Source of the DNA: Odontesthes bonariensis
Taxonomy: Eukaryota; Chordata; Actinopteri; Atheriniformes; Atherinopsidae
Direction: 5' to 3'
Length of the DNA stretch: 64,000 bases
Assembly (NCBI RefSeq): GCF_027942865.1
Contig: NC_134528.1
Coordinates: forward strand, 12,850,086 to 12,914,085
The translations under genes were made by a program, and so were the position numbers. Position 1 is the first letter of the stretch. The number at the start of each line of letters is the position of its first letter. Below are positions 1 through 13,019 of this stretch, in pieces. The notes under the pieces were generated by a model. The model did not search any database, had not been told where the DNA came from, and saw only the letters and a list, made by a program, of their open reading frames with translations.

Positions 1-1130
1 TGGTTATAAGTTAACACTTTCAGATGACCTCGTATTGTCAAGTGTGACCACGGCGGATAATGTCAAGGTTGCTCATGTTGTAGTTTGATTTCACTGTTTG
101 GAAAAATAAACAGATAACTATGGCATGTTTGTAAACATTTATGCCTGGAAATCTTTCCCAAAAAACTTAATTTGGTTGACTGCCGATGGTCCCACTTGTC
201 AGTTAATTTGCTGAACAAAGTAAATGTTACCTCTTCAAGACCAAGGAGTATGACCTCGGCTCAGCATCCATTACCGATTCACACCCGCCCTCAGCACCCA
301 AACACTCATCCTTGGCTTCCCGTACAAGCCCACTCAGGCTTCAGTTTGCCCACCCCCCAACACCCAGACTGTATGCACTTTCCCCACTCGCCTCCAGCTG
401 CTGTGTATTTGATACATGACCCAGCAGTCATTAGACAGTCTCCAGCGGGCTCTTTTCTAGCCTAAGGGGACACGCACACAGCGACGGCAAAATATATTAT
501 TTTCAAAGAAATATTTGTAGACGGAGGCACTGCAGGGAGAACTCTCAAAACATGTGGCTTTGAGAGTATCTGTTAAATAAGCAGCTAATGAGTCGGTTTT
601 ACAAAACCAAGTGTCGCGCTCCATTCATTTCAGTGCTGAGACCACAGAAAAAGTAGATATTTGTCCAGTAAACTGAAACAATTTAATCTCAATGGCTGTG
701 TTACCTACTCTCTCCGTAGAGAAGAATGCACTTTACTCATGTGCAGCAGCTGCAAGGGGAAGCTGGGGGGTGACAGAGAAACCTAATAGCTCCCCCAGGC
801 ATATTTTCAGGGCTAAGAAATAATGCATGCTTTTGATTTGTTACTTGTAAACACACTGGCAAGAAGATCTGCGATATGACCTACGGTTTCACTCGAGCAT
901 CTGTTTGCTTGTAAGAAGTGGCATCAAATGCATTCACAAAGCCGCTGTTTGTGAGGTGCGTGGTGTGTGTTCTGTGAACTCTGACAATTACTCTGCAGCG
1001 AATGGGATGTCTACATGCCCCAAAGTGGAGAATGATTGAGTAGAGTGCCTGTAATTTATTAATTATGGTCTATATTCTTAGACCACGGCTCTGGCTTTAT
1101 TCAGTTTGTATGGATTGAGGGGTAATTACA

Positions 1131-1167
1131 GTGTGTGTGTGTGTGTGTGTGTCTCTGTGTGTGTGTT
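1131..1167 (+). repeat. GT dinucleotide microsatellite
   Basis: An almost pure run of GT repeats interrupted once by CTCT. It is a simple sequence repeat of the kind common in fish genomes and probably length-polymorphic. No gene lies nearby. Confidence 0.9.
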
Positions 1168-3639
1168 AAGGAGACATAGAAGGTCTATTCATGTCACGAT
1201 TTTGCAGGTTACTTATGTTGTTCATCTTCATGTCATCTCCTATTCGGATATTTGACTGTTTCTCGAGGCCTGGTGTCAGTTAATATAATCCAGTTTAAGG
1301 AGCACCTGAATTTCAAAAAGTTCCTAATTGCAGAGCTGAGAAGAATTAAGTTCCTTTAATTGTAACCGTGTCAGATGATTGATGGAAGCAAAGCTACCAG
1401 GTGAAAAGCTAGAAAGTCCCAAAAATATCTCATCTGAGCTAATAGAGAATGGTAAAATAAATCCAATCTCCGTTGCCAGAGCTACACCTTGTTTCCCTGA
1501 CAGGCTGCAGATTCCACATAATTGTAGCTTGTTAATTTAACTCCACCCTGACATTCCTGTCCTTTTGGCCATCTCCCAGGCTGCACGTGTCACAGGCCTG
1601 TAATGGACAGCCTGGTGCGTGTCGCGCTTAGCACAAAAAAGCCAGAGAGGAGAGGGGAGACATCAACTGCTTTGTGGTGATAATGAATGGAGGCACACAA
1701 AAGGCCAGGGGCAGGCCATTTACAAAGTCTGTGAATTCTGCTGGCCTAATAGATCTTATCAGCCGCCACTGTGGCTTTTTGGTCTTTTTTTTTTATGAAG
1801 GGAAAAAAAACCAAAACATTATTAAACCATTTCAAGTAAATTCATGCAGTGTTACTCTTTACTTATAAATAATTTCTTATAATCATTCCCAAATACGTCC
1901 ATCTCATATGTATATATGTACCTCAATCAAAAGAATCTGTATGAACATGTATGTGTAATCTTTCAGAGCACATGCAAAAAAAAAAAAAAAGATATAATCT
2001 CATGAAAAGGGTACTTTAAAGTCATGGCACTGATCTTGCATTTTGATTGCTAATTTCAGGTCATCACTCCCACAAAGTTCACTGTTCACTGCCTTCATCA
2101 AGTGCTCAACCGAACCTCATGGAAGGATAATTTCTGTGCTAAAGTTTCGCAGAAAAGTTTTCTGCGTGCCCCAGAAAGAAAGCGCTTTCAACGGCATTTT
2201 ACAACACAGATGAAAATTCTGTGGAAAATTAGTACCAGGATGTTCGTGTAATTGCAGGATCGCTCTTGAAAGAAGACTGGAATTGGAAATAATTTGCACC
2301 AGAGTGTGTGTAGGAAGCTACAGAGGAAAACTAAGCATGCAATTACACAAGAGAAGAGTGGTGCTGTATCATAAGTGTCTATTATGAACTAGTGAAGACA
2401 CGAGCACTCATACAGTGGAAGGCAATGATAAAAGCGCCTTGTAATAGCGTGTGATTAAACTTGGTAAAATCAATTTCTTTTACTCCAGCACTGAGCCACA
2501 GTGAAGAGTCCCATGGAGAGATTCTGCATCTGTCAGTCTGAAGATGACTCGATGTGTTTTCTCCAAATTCCTCTCCCAGCATGCAATACCAGTCATTCTG
2601 GAGGGTCCTTCAAGTACTCTTTTGTTAATTTAGTTATACATCAAACACTAGAGTTCATGTTTTACACATTCCTACTTAACTCAGGTGGAGCTCGAGTTTT
2701 AGTTAATTTGAATACATGTTTAAAACAAGGCTTCTAAACATTACTATTCATCAGAAAATAATTTCACTGAATGTGAAATGAGCTGGGTTCACAAGACAGA
2801 AGTTGTTTCAAGCCGTTTATCTTTGTGGCAAGAATGTCTACAAAGTGCAAAAACTAAAATATAACAGTAAAAATGCACCAGCAGGGTGTGTGACGTAGTT
2901 AAGATAGATATTATTTATTTTGAGAAATATCCATTGAGTATAAAAATGAAAGGAAACATAAGATCATCATTGAATTGAATGAATGTGACACTTTAAATCA
3001 GACTGCTCAGAAATTAAAAGAAACAAACTTAGCAATCAGGTCATTTTTCATTTCCCTTGCTTTAAATAGCTCATTTTGTCAAGAGATGTTTTTTAATGAA
3101 CATATTTTATGTTGCCACTGAAACAATTACTATATCGACAGAAAATCAAGCTGCAACTCTTTATACCTGAAAAATACCACGTTTTTTTCAGTTTCTTGGG
3201 AGAAACAAATTATTTCTTTGTTAGACGTGATAATGCGTGTTTTGAAATGTTAGACACATCAAACAAGCCATTCTGTCACTTAAGTTTGGGCTCTGAAACA
3301 CTACTGTTCACAATTCTTTACCATATTATAGACAAAACGGTCAAAATGGAAAATCCAGGCTGATAGTGAAAATACTAATAGTTGCAGGCTTATTGATAAC
3401 ATCATACAATTGCAATTGAAAGGCAATGCTCTATGCTATATTATATTTATTAAGATTCAGGATTTTTTGTAGTTAATGACTCTCTGCCATCATCAAATGT
3501 GACATTAAACGGTGGCTTTGGTATCTGACTGGAACCTTTGCTTGGTCAGTGGCCAAGATTTTAATTTAATCTCTGCAAGCTCAGTTACTTGTTTTGTGGA
3601 TTCAGGATATTACAGTGATCCCCACAGTACAGGCTCTAA

Positions 3640-3780
3640 GATATGATCAATAGGGATTCATGAATAATGAAGAGGACCGCGTGGAGCAGAGGCACTTAAT
3701 TACAGCTTCAAAAGCCATTCTCGTTAATTGAGGGGAATAAAGGTGGTGAAGAGGAATGAGCAGCGACTTTCGGTTTTTTG
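3640..3780. promoter_or_regulatory. Candidate conserved non-coding element
   Basis: This non-repetitive stretch is rich in homeodomain-type cores (ACTTAATTACAG, CGTTAATTGAG, ATTCATGAATAATG) and has no coding potential. It lies in the desert beside a homeobox gene, where long-range enhancers are expected. Nothing in the sequence alone proves conservation, so this is a pointer for comparison with other fish genomes. Confidence 0.2.
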
Positions 3781-5284
3781 TTTAATCGGACTTTCTTTTT
3801 TTACAACAGCTAAACCTGACATCAAGAGCCCACTGCCTGAGGTCACCATCTTCTCAAACCGGTGCAGTTCGATTTGACATATGATAACAAAGTTTGCTTT
3901 GTGTGCCGTACTTTCCCCTTGACCACATTGTGAGCAGACTATCGTTCATTTAATGTAAAGGCTAATATGCTGCATAACCAGACGGTGTGTAGCTGCTGTG
4001 TGCAACAGATACAGTATATAATTGACAGCCCTGCCATCTGTTACAGTTATGCGAAATTATGGATAAACTAGTTAACAGACACTTTGGCCCATTGTCTGTT
4101 GTTTTGATAATCACCCTTAATAACGGACGGCATCAATATGGTCTTTAAACCTGATTTGGGGGTTAATGGAGTCAGATGGGGACAGTCAGTGTATGCTCTG
4201 GGGGTAATTTTGTTAGAGATGTTCGTAAAGAGCAAATTAAATCAGTCATAGATTGTGCCCTCTCAAGTCAGCCAGACAACCAGACCCATTGAGGAAAAAA
4301 GGAGGGGATTCATATTTTAACCTCTCACAGAAAATGCACTTATGTGGATGGAAATAAAGTCAGACCTGGGTGACTGGATGTAAATGGTTATTGCCGAGAG
4401 TCTAATGGCTTCCTGTTACCTCAGACTGGCTGTTTGGAAGCATGTATTCAGAATTTAACCATCAATTTATTTTTGCATTCATGGCTTTAGACAAATGCAA
4501 TTATTGACATGGGCGGTAATCATCACCAAATCAGAGTTTAGGCATCTTAATGGATGGCCTATATATATATAGAGCAAGCAAGTTCTGATATTTGAGTATT
4601 TCATTTAGGAAGTATTGAAGAGATGCTTCTGACATGTTGTTGGACCTCTGTAGTCCTGAGACAATTCTAACATTACTTGATTAGGAAATCCTTTTATTTT
4701 TCCAGTTTTACTCACATCTTAATATCAGTGAATTATTTTTATTCTATTATTGCTAAACAGTCATTAGATCCAGATTCTCAAACTTTGGAAATTACAGGTT
4801 TTCACCGACTTGTGTTGTAGCAGATATTATATCTGTAAGTTTCATTTACTTGATCGATCAAAATTTGCTATCTGAAGACGTCAAATTTGTCTTAGAAAAA
4901 ATTGTTGTTTTTTGTTTTTTTTTAATTAATTATTTTTTTATGTTAATGTATGACTTTTAAGTTGCAATGTGTAAATTTAGAGATGTCTACTGGCAGAAAC
5001 ACAAAATAGAATTTATATATATGTGTCCATTGGAGTGAAATATCATAGAAATCGAAAAACAGCTGTGAATTTATTACCTTAGGCATTTTGAATTCATAGA
5101 GAAGCCAAAGGCTCTCCTCCTTTTATTCAGTCGTGTTTATATAGTTGCATAGAGCAGACAAACCACACACAGGCCTTTTGCTTTTTTCATGTACAATGTA
5201 GATTCTACTCCATGCTTGGAGACAGAAGATGAGGCAGGAGGTATTTAGTTGGTTGCGATGTATGACTTTGCCACTATCGCATTG

Positions 5285-6405
5285 AGTTCATTGAGCTCTT
5301 TAATAATTCGTCCTCTAAAAGCATGAGACGGCAGTGGAGAAGAATTCTTGCTTTAAACAGCAAGAAACCTAAAGGAGAATCAAACTCTGGAAGACCGGCC
5401 ATCTGCTTTGACCACTTGGGATCGAGAGGACAGGAAAGAGGGATCCAAAGACACCATAAGAGCAGGTCAGGGATACTTGCTGAAAAGCGAAAAAAGAGAA
5501 ACACAAGTTAATGAGAACAATAATTTCATATTATATACATGGAGATTAAAGAAAGCAGAGTAAGGAAAGGTGTTTCCTGTATCAGCAGATGGGCAGTATG
5601 GGTCTACAGCAGCAGAACTAAGGAATGATTCGGAGTCACCTGAGCCATTCCTAACTATAACCTTTATCAAAATGGAACATTTTTAGCCTAATCTTAAAAC
5701 TAGAGAGGGTGTCTGCTACCCAAACCCATAATGGCAGCTTCTTCCACAAGAGACGGGCCTGATAACTGAAGGCTCTGCCTCCCATTTTACTTTTAGAAAC
5801 TCTAGAAACCACAAGTAAACCAGCAGTCTGACAACAGAGGGATCTTTAGGAAAAAAACAAACTGTGAGATAACGCTAAGATGTAATGGAGCTTGGCCAAT
5901 AAGAGCTTTGTATGTGAGGAGAAGTTTCAATTCTGTTCATCATTTAAAGGGGATAAAGATAAAGATCCCCTTCTCTGCAAGTTCTCATCAGAACTGGTTC
6001 TGCAGCAATTTCAGAGTAGCTGGAGGCTTTTCAGAGACTTCTTGAGCCAGCCCAATGATCAGGAATTACAGAAGTCCAATGCAGAAGTGACAAATGCACG
6101 GACTAGTTTTTCTGCACCACTCTGAGACAGGATGTTCCTAATTTCAGTGAGATTTGTTGGTAAAAGGAGGCAGTCCTAAAAGGTGGTTCCTCAGAATACT
6201 ACAAAGCCAGACAGTGTCTTCTTCTCGGGGCAAAACGTCAATTTGAGTTTTGTCTGAATGCAGAGGCAGAAAATTCAGTTGTCCCGGCACAGAACCCTGT
6301 GGAACTCTATAACTCACTCTGGTGTGTGAGGAAGATTCTTTGTTTGTATGAACAAACTGAAATCTATCAATTGAATACGATTTAAAGATTTAATTAAAGC
6401 AACCT
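5285..6405 (-). mobile_element. Decayed LINE 3' end (CR1/L2-like)
   Basis: The plus strand here reads like the reverse complement of the reverse-transcriptase C-terminus and 3' untranslated tail of a LINE that I recognise as abundant in fish genomes. Landmarks in order are a block near 5,314-5,470 matching the untranslated tail, a block at 5,580-5,800, the region around 5,900-6,130, and a block near 6,285-6,360. The copy is 5'-truncated, contains internal deletions and has no intact frame. Assignment to the CR1/L2 (jockey-like) group is from memory of the family and is less certain than the call that it is a LINE remnant. Confidence 0.6.
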
Positions 6406-9099
6406 TAAAAGTATGTGGTACATAGCCTGTCAACAAAGTAAGACCGATCAAAACCAATACAGAAGTGTTAATTGTATATATGTGTAAGATGTATGGAATT
6501 GCCCTACTGCAGTCATACTAATGGCTATTTTCCACAAGTTTTTAAAGAAATGCATCGGGTAATTTAGGAAATACTGTAGAGAATCAGATTGTAAAAAAAA
6601 AAAAATCATTATTTCAGCAGGTGGGGATGCAGAGACTTATTCTCAAAAATGATGAGAAATAATTCAATATGTCTGCTAAATGTAATTATTGAACCAAATT
6701 GCTCCAGTTAAAAAAACCACAGTGTTTACCTAATTGCCTCGCAAAACCATTTTAGGTATATCTCCCTAATATTTTGTCTCTTCAACAAAGATGCTTGGTG
6801 CGCCCTATTTGTGTTACTCAGTGTTCCTCCCCACCTGTGTCTGGTGAAACGCGGCGTTCAACAAAGAGTCCGTCGTCTGAAGCTGGTGTGGCGTTACGCT
6901 CACTCAGAGTTCAGCTGAAACACGGCACCAATGGCTCCAGGTAAAATTGCCCCGCTGACTGATTCCCCGCTGGGATTCTTTGACTTTATCAGGGGAAGAA
7001 TCTGAACTTCGTGAATGGCAATACATGCAGGTGGTGACGCATCCCTACCCAATTACACAGTTCTTCTCATTAATCACATTCATGGAAGTTGTCAGGGCCA
7101 TAATTGACAATGATTCCTTTTAAAAACAAACAGGTAGGTCTAAAATGTGTTGTCACAATAAAAAATCCACAATGTGTGTTTGCTTTATTTTATTATTATA
7201 AGAAGTAATTTCTTAAACTGTCATTCCACTAACTGGCTCTGAATCTGTGCCATAAACAGGCCAACAGGGGATCATTGGCAGCTTTTTGAAAGGAGATGTT
7301 TCTTTTTGGATGCAAAATGAGCTGTCGTCTTGTGTTTAAGAGGGTAAAAGGTGAACAGTGAACCAGAGGCAGGGTTTCTGACTATTAGCAGATGGTAAAT
7401 AAGAAGAGGGAGTTTGTCTTGCTGAAACGTGAGGAGTGATGTCATTCACATGACTCCCTCAACACTGAAAGTGAGAGGCAGATCAGCGCAGACACCTTTA
7501 GGTGAGCTCTCAGCCCTTTGTGTGACACCCAGCCTTAGCCCCAAGGGTCCTGTCCTCAACATGAAGTGTTACATGCGCACACAATCGCACCAACACTGAG
7601 GCCTGTTAGTGCTTGAAATAGTACTGATTCTCGTGTACTTGTGGACAGTTCACAGGAAGAGGTGATATATTATTTTAGTAGCTATTGATCTGTCCATCTT
7701 ATCTTGTTGGAGATAGTGAAGCTGTGAGAAACTGCATTTCATTTGAAGGATAGCATTGCTGTCTGGAAATGTTTTGATTGGGTGTAACTGCCTCTTTTTG
7801 ACCTGTGATGAATTATGAAATGTCAGATGTTTCCTTAGTTTTGACATTCATATTTCTCATGTAGCTATGATTTATTCTTTACACATGTGTCCTGAATTTG
7901 TGTGTATCACCATATGTCTACTGTTGGTTATCTATTGCTGTTTTAGCCACTGCTTGTCTTGGCCGGAACACTCTTGCAAAATTAAATCTCAAGAGTTGTG
8001 TTTGAATTGAGATTAAAATAGAAATTGAATAAGCTTTAGATTGATATTACTCTTTGATGACCTCTTCTGTGTCAGCAATTCATTTACACTTGGTTCTTCT
8101 GCTTAGTTAGGTACACTATTGTCTTGTTGTCTTGTCTTCAAGCACTCGCCTGAAGTGGCTGAGAGGGTGACGTGCATTGACAGTTCCTTTATGTGATATA
8201 CTCTCTCTGCTGAGGAACACCTGGCAGACATTATCCAGGCTGCACAGAAATCCTCTTTTTGAGTTCATGTCAAAGATGGCAGCATTCTTCCTTTGTTTTT
8301 TTTTGTTTTTTTTAAATACAACATATTTAAGTGTTTTTAATAAATCTAGATCATAAAAACGCTGCTGTGTACCTTATCTGCTTGATAAATGTAATTAGCA
8401 GTGAAAGAACATAAACTTTCTCAAACTGGATTTAGGTCATTTAAGCATAAAAAAAAACTGCGGCCTTCCAGCAGCCAATAAGCATGACTGTTGCTATTTA
8501 TCATTAACGCAACATTGTGAGGATTCTGAAGCCTTGATGGCACCATGTGTGTTTCACAACCTCTCATTCTGTTTGAACTAAATGAAACAAGTAGTTTTTG
8601 TCCTTCTGGTCAGGTTTTAAAGATCCAACAGAAGCTGTATTGTGTCTGTCTCTTCGCAGTGTCACAGAGATAGAAGTACTCAACTTCAGTTCCATTAAAT
8701 TAGTTAATTGCTGATTACCAGTGATTACGCTTGCCTGTAATTTGTTAGAATAATTCCTCTCTGATGTTTTTGTCTTGATTTATATGCTTCTGAGCAACCA
8801 GCTGTCATGAAGCAATTTTTTTCATGCATCCCAAATTAATAGACACTCACTGACACTGAAGTGTCTGATGCCATTGTAGTACAAGGCATGTGGCATTCGG
8901 CCAAGGCTGCAATATAAGACAACAATTGTTTAGTTTCCCCACCCCCATCTTTCTCTCCCTTTTAATGCACACTAATAAGTAAGTAAATGGTAGAAAGATG
9001 TGTGTCTGAAATCGCAGTGGCCTTTGTTGTAGATAATTAGGTTAGCAGCAAGAGCGTGCAGGTGCTGAGTGTGTGCTGTGTGCTTGTGATGTGTTATCG

Positions 9100-9400
9100 A
9101 CTTGCTCGTATTCGTAGGCTGTCAGGGGTGTCGCACTTCCCATCAGCCCCTAGCTCAGCAACCTCTTCACTATTAAAATGATCACTTTCAATAGCAGACA
9201 AAGGAAAGAGGGAACATATCTAGTGCAGGGTATTTTCCCCACCTCTAATGCTTATCTGCCTTTTGATGTTGGCGTAATAAAAGGCCTATTGGGCTTCCAC
9301 AATGACCTGCAAAATGGACAAGGGCCGATATACTGGGCTCTGACTGTCACTAGCATTAACTAAAAGGCCCAGACATTATGGAGAGCCTGGGATGAAAGTA
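9100..9400. promoter_or_regulatory. Candidate conserved non-coding element
   Basis: A stretch of balanced composition without repeats, containing a possible homeodomain or GATA cluster (ATTAAAATGATC, CTTATCTG) and the motif TGTCACTAGCATTAA. It is open for 61 codons on the plus strand, but the peptide matches nothing known. It is flagged only because it stands out from the AT-rich background in a desert next to a homeobox gene. Confidence 0.18.
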
Positions 9401-12149
9401 CATAAAAAAAAAATAATAATTGAAAAATTGCCTAATGCTAAAGTGAAAGAAAATGGAACTGTGAAAAGGCACTGTAATATTCTGTTATCCCCGTAAATGC
9501 AGCCAAACAAGAGATGCAGCATGGCATTCTTTTTGAAATGGATGTGGTTCAATTACCTGCATGTCTAAATCTAGTTAAGGCTTCCATTGTCAGACTTGAA
9601 ACATAACAGGCAGTTTTGATGTAGTGTTAAAGCGTATTATGCCCTACAACCTACATAAAATCCCGAGAGGTATGACTCCATTCAAGATGTGGAAGGGAAT
9701 TAAAGCTCACGCTGAAAACAAGGTTAATTTAATGTTTATTCTGTTTCAGACTTCTGTTGAATAACTGTTGCGGCACAGATGCTCAATATTTTAGCAAGCT
9801 GATGATAAAGGTTACATATTTTAAGTAGTTCCTTGTGAGTCTTAAAGCTTCACTGTGCATTGCAGGGGGACATTGTTTTTTCTTCTACCTGGAACATATC
9901 GTACCAGATGAAGGATCACTTTCTTATGCCTCACTGGAATGGACCTCATGAGGAGGCATGAAAATTTGGCAACTATTTTGCTAACTGATTAATTATTATA
10001 GACAGTTTAAAAGCAGACATTTTACATTTTGATATTGTCAGATTTTCAACTGTTAGCCAGAAGAAACAAAAGCTTTGAGAAATTTAGGTTACATACAGTG
10101 ATCAACCACAAGATCACAACCATGAGCCCAACAATGTGGAGAGTCTTCTGGTGCCTCACACGCTGTTCTGATCCGTCAGAGCGTATTCACAGGACGTCCA
10201 CTGCTGTGCTGTGATGTCTTAATTCAAAATTCTTTGATTCTGGTGCTCAGTGAGAGTTGGCAGCTGTGTGCGTTTTTTATTGCTTTATTGCTAAGAGGCA
10301 AAAAAGTCAGTGGGGCTCATTAGCATATTCTTAGAGCCCCACTCGTTGGGTCAGGAAGAAGTTTGAGTCATGACCCATGCAGTATGAAAGGCTTGGAGGA
10401 TTTTTTTTGTGGAAAAATCTTAAAATTATACAATTTTCAAGACATCAGGTAAGTTGTTGGGGGATATGCTAGAGTCTAGTGCACTTCCTATGCAAGTAGA
10501 ACAGAGACTTATGTCAAAGAAACATTTAGAAACTATTTTTATTGTAATCTAAATGCCTCCAAAAGCTTTCACATCATCATCAAAAGTAGCTCTATTTTGA
10601 CTTGGATACCAAATGACGAGAAGGTGCTCTAAAAGATCAAGATTTTTATCGTTTTTCTTTTTAAAGTATGTCTTCCTTTCAACAAGCCAGAATGAGTAGG
10701 TTTACTATTGTTGCTCTAACGGCCCTGCAACTAAGCAACAGCTTGGACATGTTGTGGTTAGAGGTGAAAGGCGTGCGCGTTTCCTTGGCTCTAACCAAAG
10801 GTCAGGAGGTTGCAGACTGGGTCACGAACCCTGGAAATATCCTTTTTTTTCTGAATTTAATTGTCACCTTTCTCTGTTCTACTCTGCAGGTAACAGTTAA
10901 AATGTTTAAGCGTGGCTCTCACGGATGGCTGGGTAAATCCCTGAATGCCACCACAACCATACCTTCAAACACCTTTGTGCTCTTCAGGATCAGCGGCGAG
11001 GACGCAGATGCCAAAATCCCAGCGAACACCATTCGCAGCATCACACTCAGCATATGACAGGATGGTGTGGATTACGTAATTGAATGAGTCGTCACACCGT
11101 GGCTTTCTGAATAACTAATGTGCAAATTCAAAGTCTTATCTAGCAGCATTTCCTTGTAATGTGTTGAAGTTTTGTTGTTTTGTACTAATGTCTTTGTGAG
11201 AAGCTTTCTTGGGAAAAAAAGTCCTATTTGTCTTTTTTTTTGGAATTCTACAGTCCTTGGTGGCGACATTATGCTAATGATGATGATTTCAGACAATTGG
11301 TCTGATTAACTTTCTCTTGTTTAGAATTTCCAGGGCTGGCCCACACTCTCTACTAGCCATTAATGAATCATTATGCATCTAAACGTGTCATGTCAGTTCA
11401 GGCCACAAGTGTTAAATGTGTTAATTGTGGCAGTTAAAAAGGGGTGGCCTCTGGTGTGACGAGGACTGAGCACGTTACTCCTTCACTGGGTTTAATGGGA
11501 AGCTATTTACAGTCTGTTTACAGAGTGTAACTGTAAGATGTTTTATTAATATGCTCCACGGTTTAGAGGAGATGATAACGTATTCAAGAGCACACAGGCG
11601 CAGCCACCAGCACCATTCATATCTGCGTCTGAGCCACTTTCCATCAGTTACCAGGCTTACACAGCTGCGCTAACAGCTAGCAATTATATTTACAAGGCCT
11701 GGTAGTGGCCAAAATGAAGTTATTTCCATCAAGATATCAGTGCCTTTAGCTAATACGATAAAAGGAGCTCTGTCTGTTGATAGTATCCCTTTGCATGGCA
11801 TCTCTACCTGAAACATCATTACACTTTACTGAGGCTCTTCAATGTTCGAAATTTCTGTGTACTGTTTTACCTAAAGGAAAGATCAGTGGTGGATAGACAA
11901 CAGCGCAGACTCACTTCCCTTGGTGCAGGCAGCCTTGTAAGAGGTGTCAACCTTGCTTGAATTTCTAAGCTTTTTTATGAATGTATTATATTTGCATTTT
12001 AAAACTAAAGCAGCTCTCAGGAACTTCCCACAGCACTTGACAAATAAAGACACTATCAGATCAAAATGATTTAGATCAAATTAATGTCAATTTAATAAGT
12101 GGTGGTTGCATTTGAGTCTTATTTTAATTTCATTAAACCATTATATCGT

Positions 12150-12172
12150 TTTTCTTTTCTTTTCTTTTCTTT
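12150..12172 (+). repeat. TTTTC pentanucleotide repeat
   Basis: About four consecutive copies of a TTTTC unit. It is a short simple repeat with no gene attached. Confidence 0.75.
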
Positions 12173-12614
12173 AAACTTAAAGCACTTTCCCGCTTAAAGC
12201 CAAAATAAGAAGCATGATTTTTTTGACAACACTCTTTAAGCATGGTCTTGTTTGTTTCTTTGGAGTAATTGTGTGTTTTCATGTTTGTACCATCTGATTG
12301 TAAAATAAAAGATTAGATGATTTACACTGCTTGGAATGATGGGGCGTCCGCCATGTTTCTTTCTCTTTATAGTAAAGTCTGGAATTATCTCACAGTCACA
12401 CGATCCCAATGAATTTGTCTCTTTTTGTCACCACCACAGATGTGAATATAAACAACCAAACATAGATTTTCAGATTTCAGAAATCAGATTTTAACAAAGG
12501 TGAAAGAAGCTATTGCATTAACCAGTGTGCAAAGTTGCAGTGTAACATTTGGGGCAATATAGTAAATGTTGCATTAGTGCCTTATTGCGACAAAATACAC
12601 GTTTTATTTAGCTT

Positions 12615-13012
12615 ACACTAAAGGATTTATATCCAAGGATATACCACTGGGTCCCCACCCTCACCCTCCACTGTGTCGCACCAACATGTAAGGTTTAAGT
12701 ACTTTGTTTGGAAAGGACTCAGGACAAAGATTGCCTGAAGTTTGGAACCCATAGACATCGCCAAAGAATTGGTTTCCACCATTGTGATGCTTTGCCAGGC
12801 CTTTGATACGGGTGTCTTGTGATTTGTTTGTGGGTCTTCACAAAGAGAAATGCTATTCAATCAGGTTGAGAATAACAAAGTTAACACAAAATATTTAATT
12901 TTGCTTACCTAAAAAGCTCCTTGGCTGCATTTGCTGAATGCTTTGATTGTTTGCCATCTGTCTTGTAGAGCTCTATCTATATGAAGCTTTGCTGTCTGAG
13001 CAGACAGTATAT
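12615..13012 (-). mobile_element. Tc1-type transposon fragment (family A)
   Basis: On the minus strand this region resembles the transposase part of one Tc1/mariner family common in fish. Recognised landmarks are around 12,715-12,860 (a block containing GTTTGTGGGTCTTC) and the segment ending TGAGCAGACAGTATATCCC near 13,010. It carries many substitutions and deletions and no usable frame. Its right border abuts a second, different Tc1-type fragment, so the two together form a mosaic. The family call is recognition from memory. Confidence 0.5.
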
Positions 13013-13019
13013 CCCAAGA

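Larger units (their letters stand above)
1..5280. other. Gene desert, first part
   Basis: No exon with recognisable protein similarity was seen on either strand. The open frames here are short (under 100 codons), have no recognisable domain and look like chance. The DNA is AT-rich and mostly single-copy in appearance, with a GT microsatellite near 1,131 and several A or T runs. Stretches dense in TAAT and ATTA core motifs, for example 3,640-3,780, could be enhancers of a developmental gene such as hmx3, but that is inference from location and base composition only. Confidence 0.6.
6406..12614. other. Gene desert, second part
   Basis: No recognisable exon. The longest open frame, 129 codons at 10,668-11,057 on the plus strand, has no known domain and no supporting context. 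Possible regulatory blocks rich in TAAT cores occur, for example around 9,100-9,400. A short pyrimidine repeat based on TTTTC lies near 12,150-12,172. Confidence 0.55.

Noticed and set aside
1131-1167. Tandem GT repeat as a CRISPR-like or regulatory array
   Set aside because: It is a plain dinucleotide microsatellite without spacers.
10668-11057. 129-codon open frame on the plus strand
   Set aside because: It is the longest frame in the desert, but it has no domain, no paralog I recognise, and contains internal splice-like and low-complexity stretches. A frame of this length is expected by chance in 26 kb on six frames.
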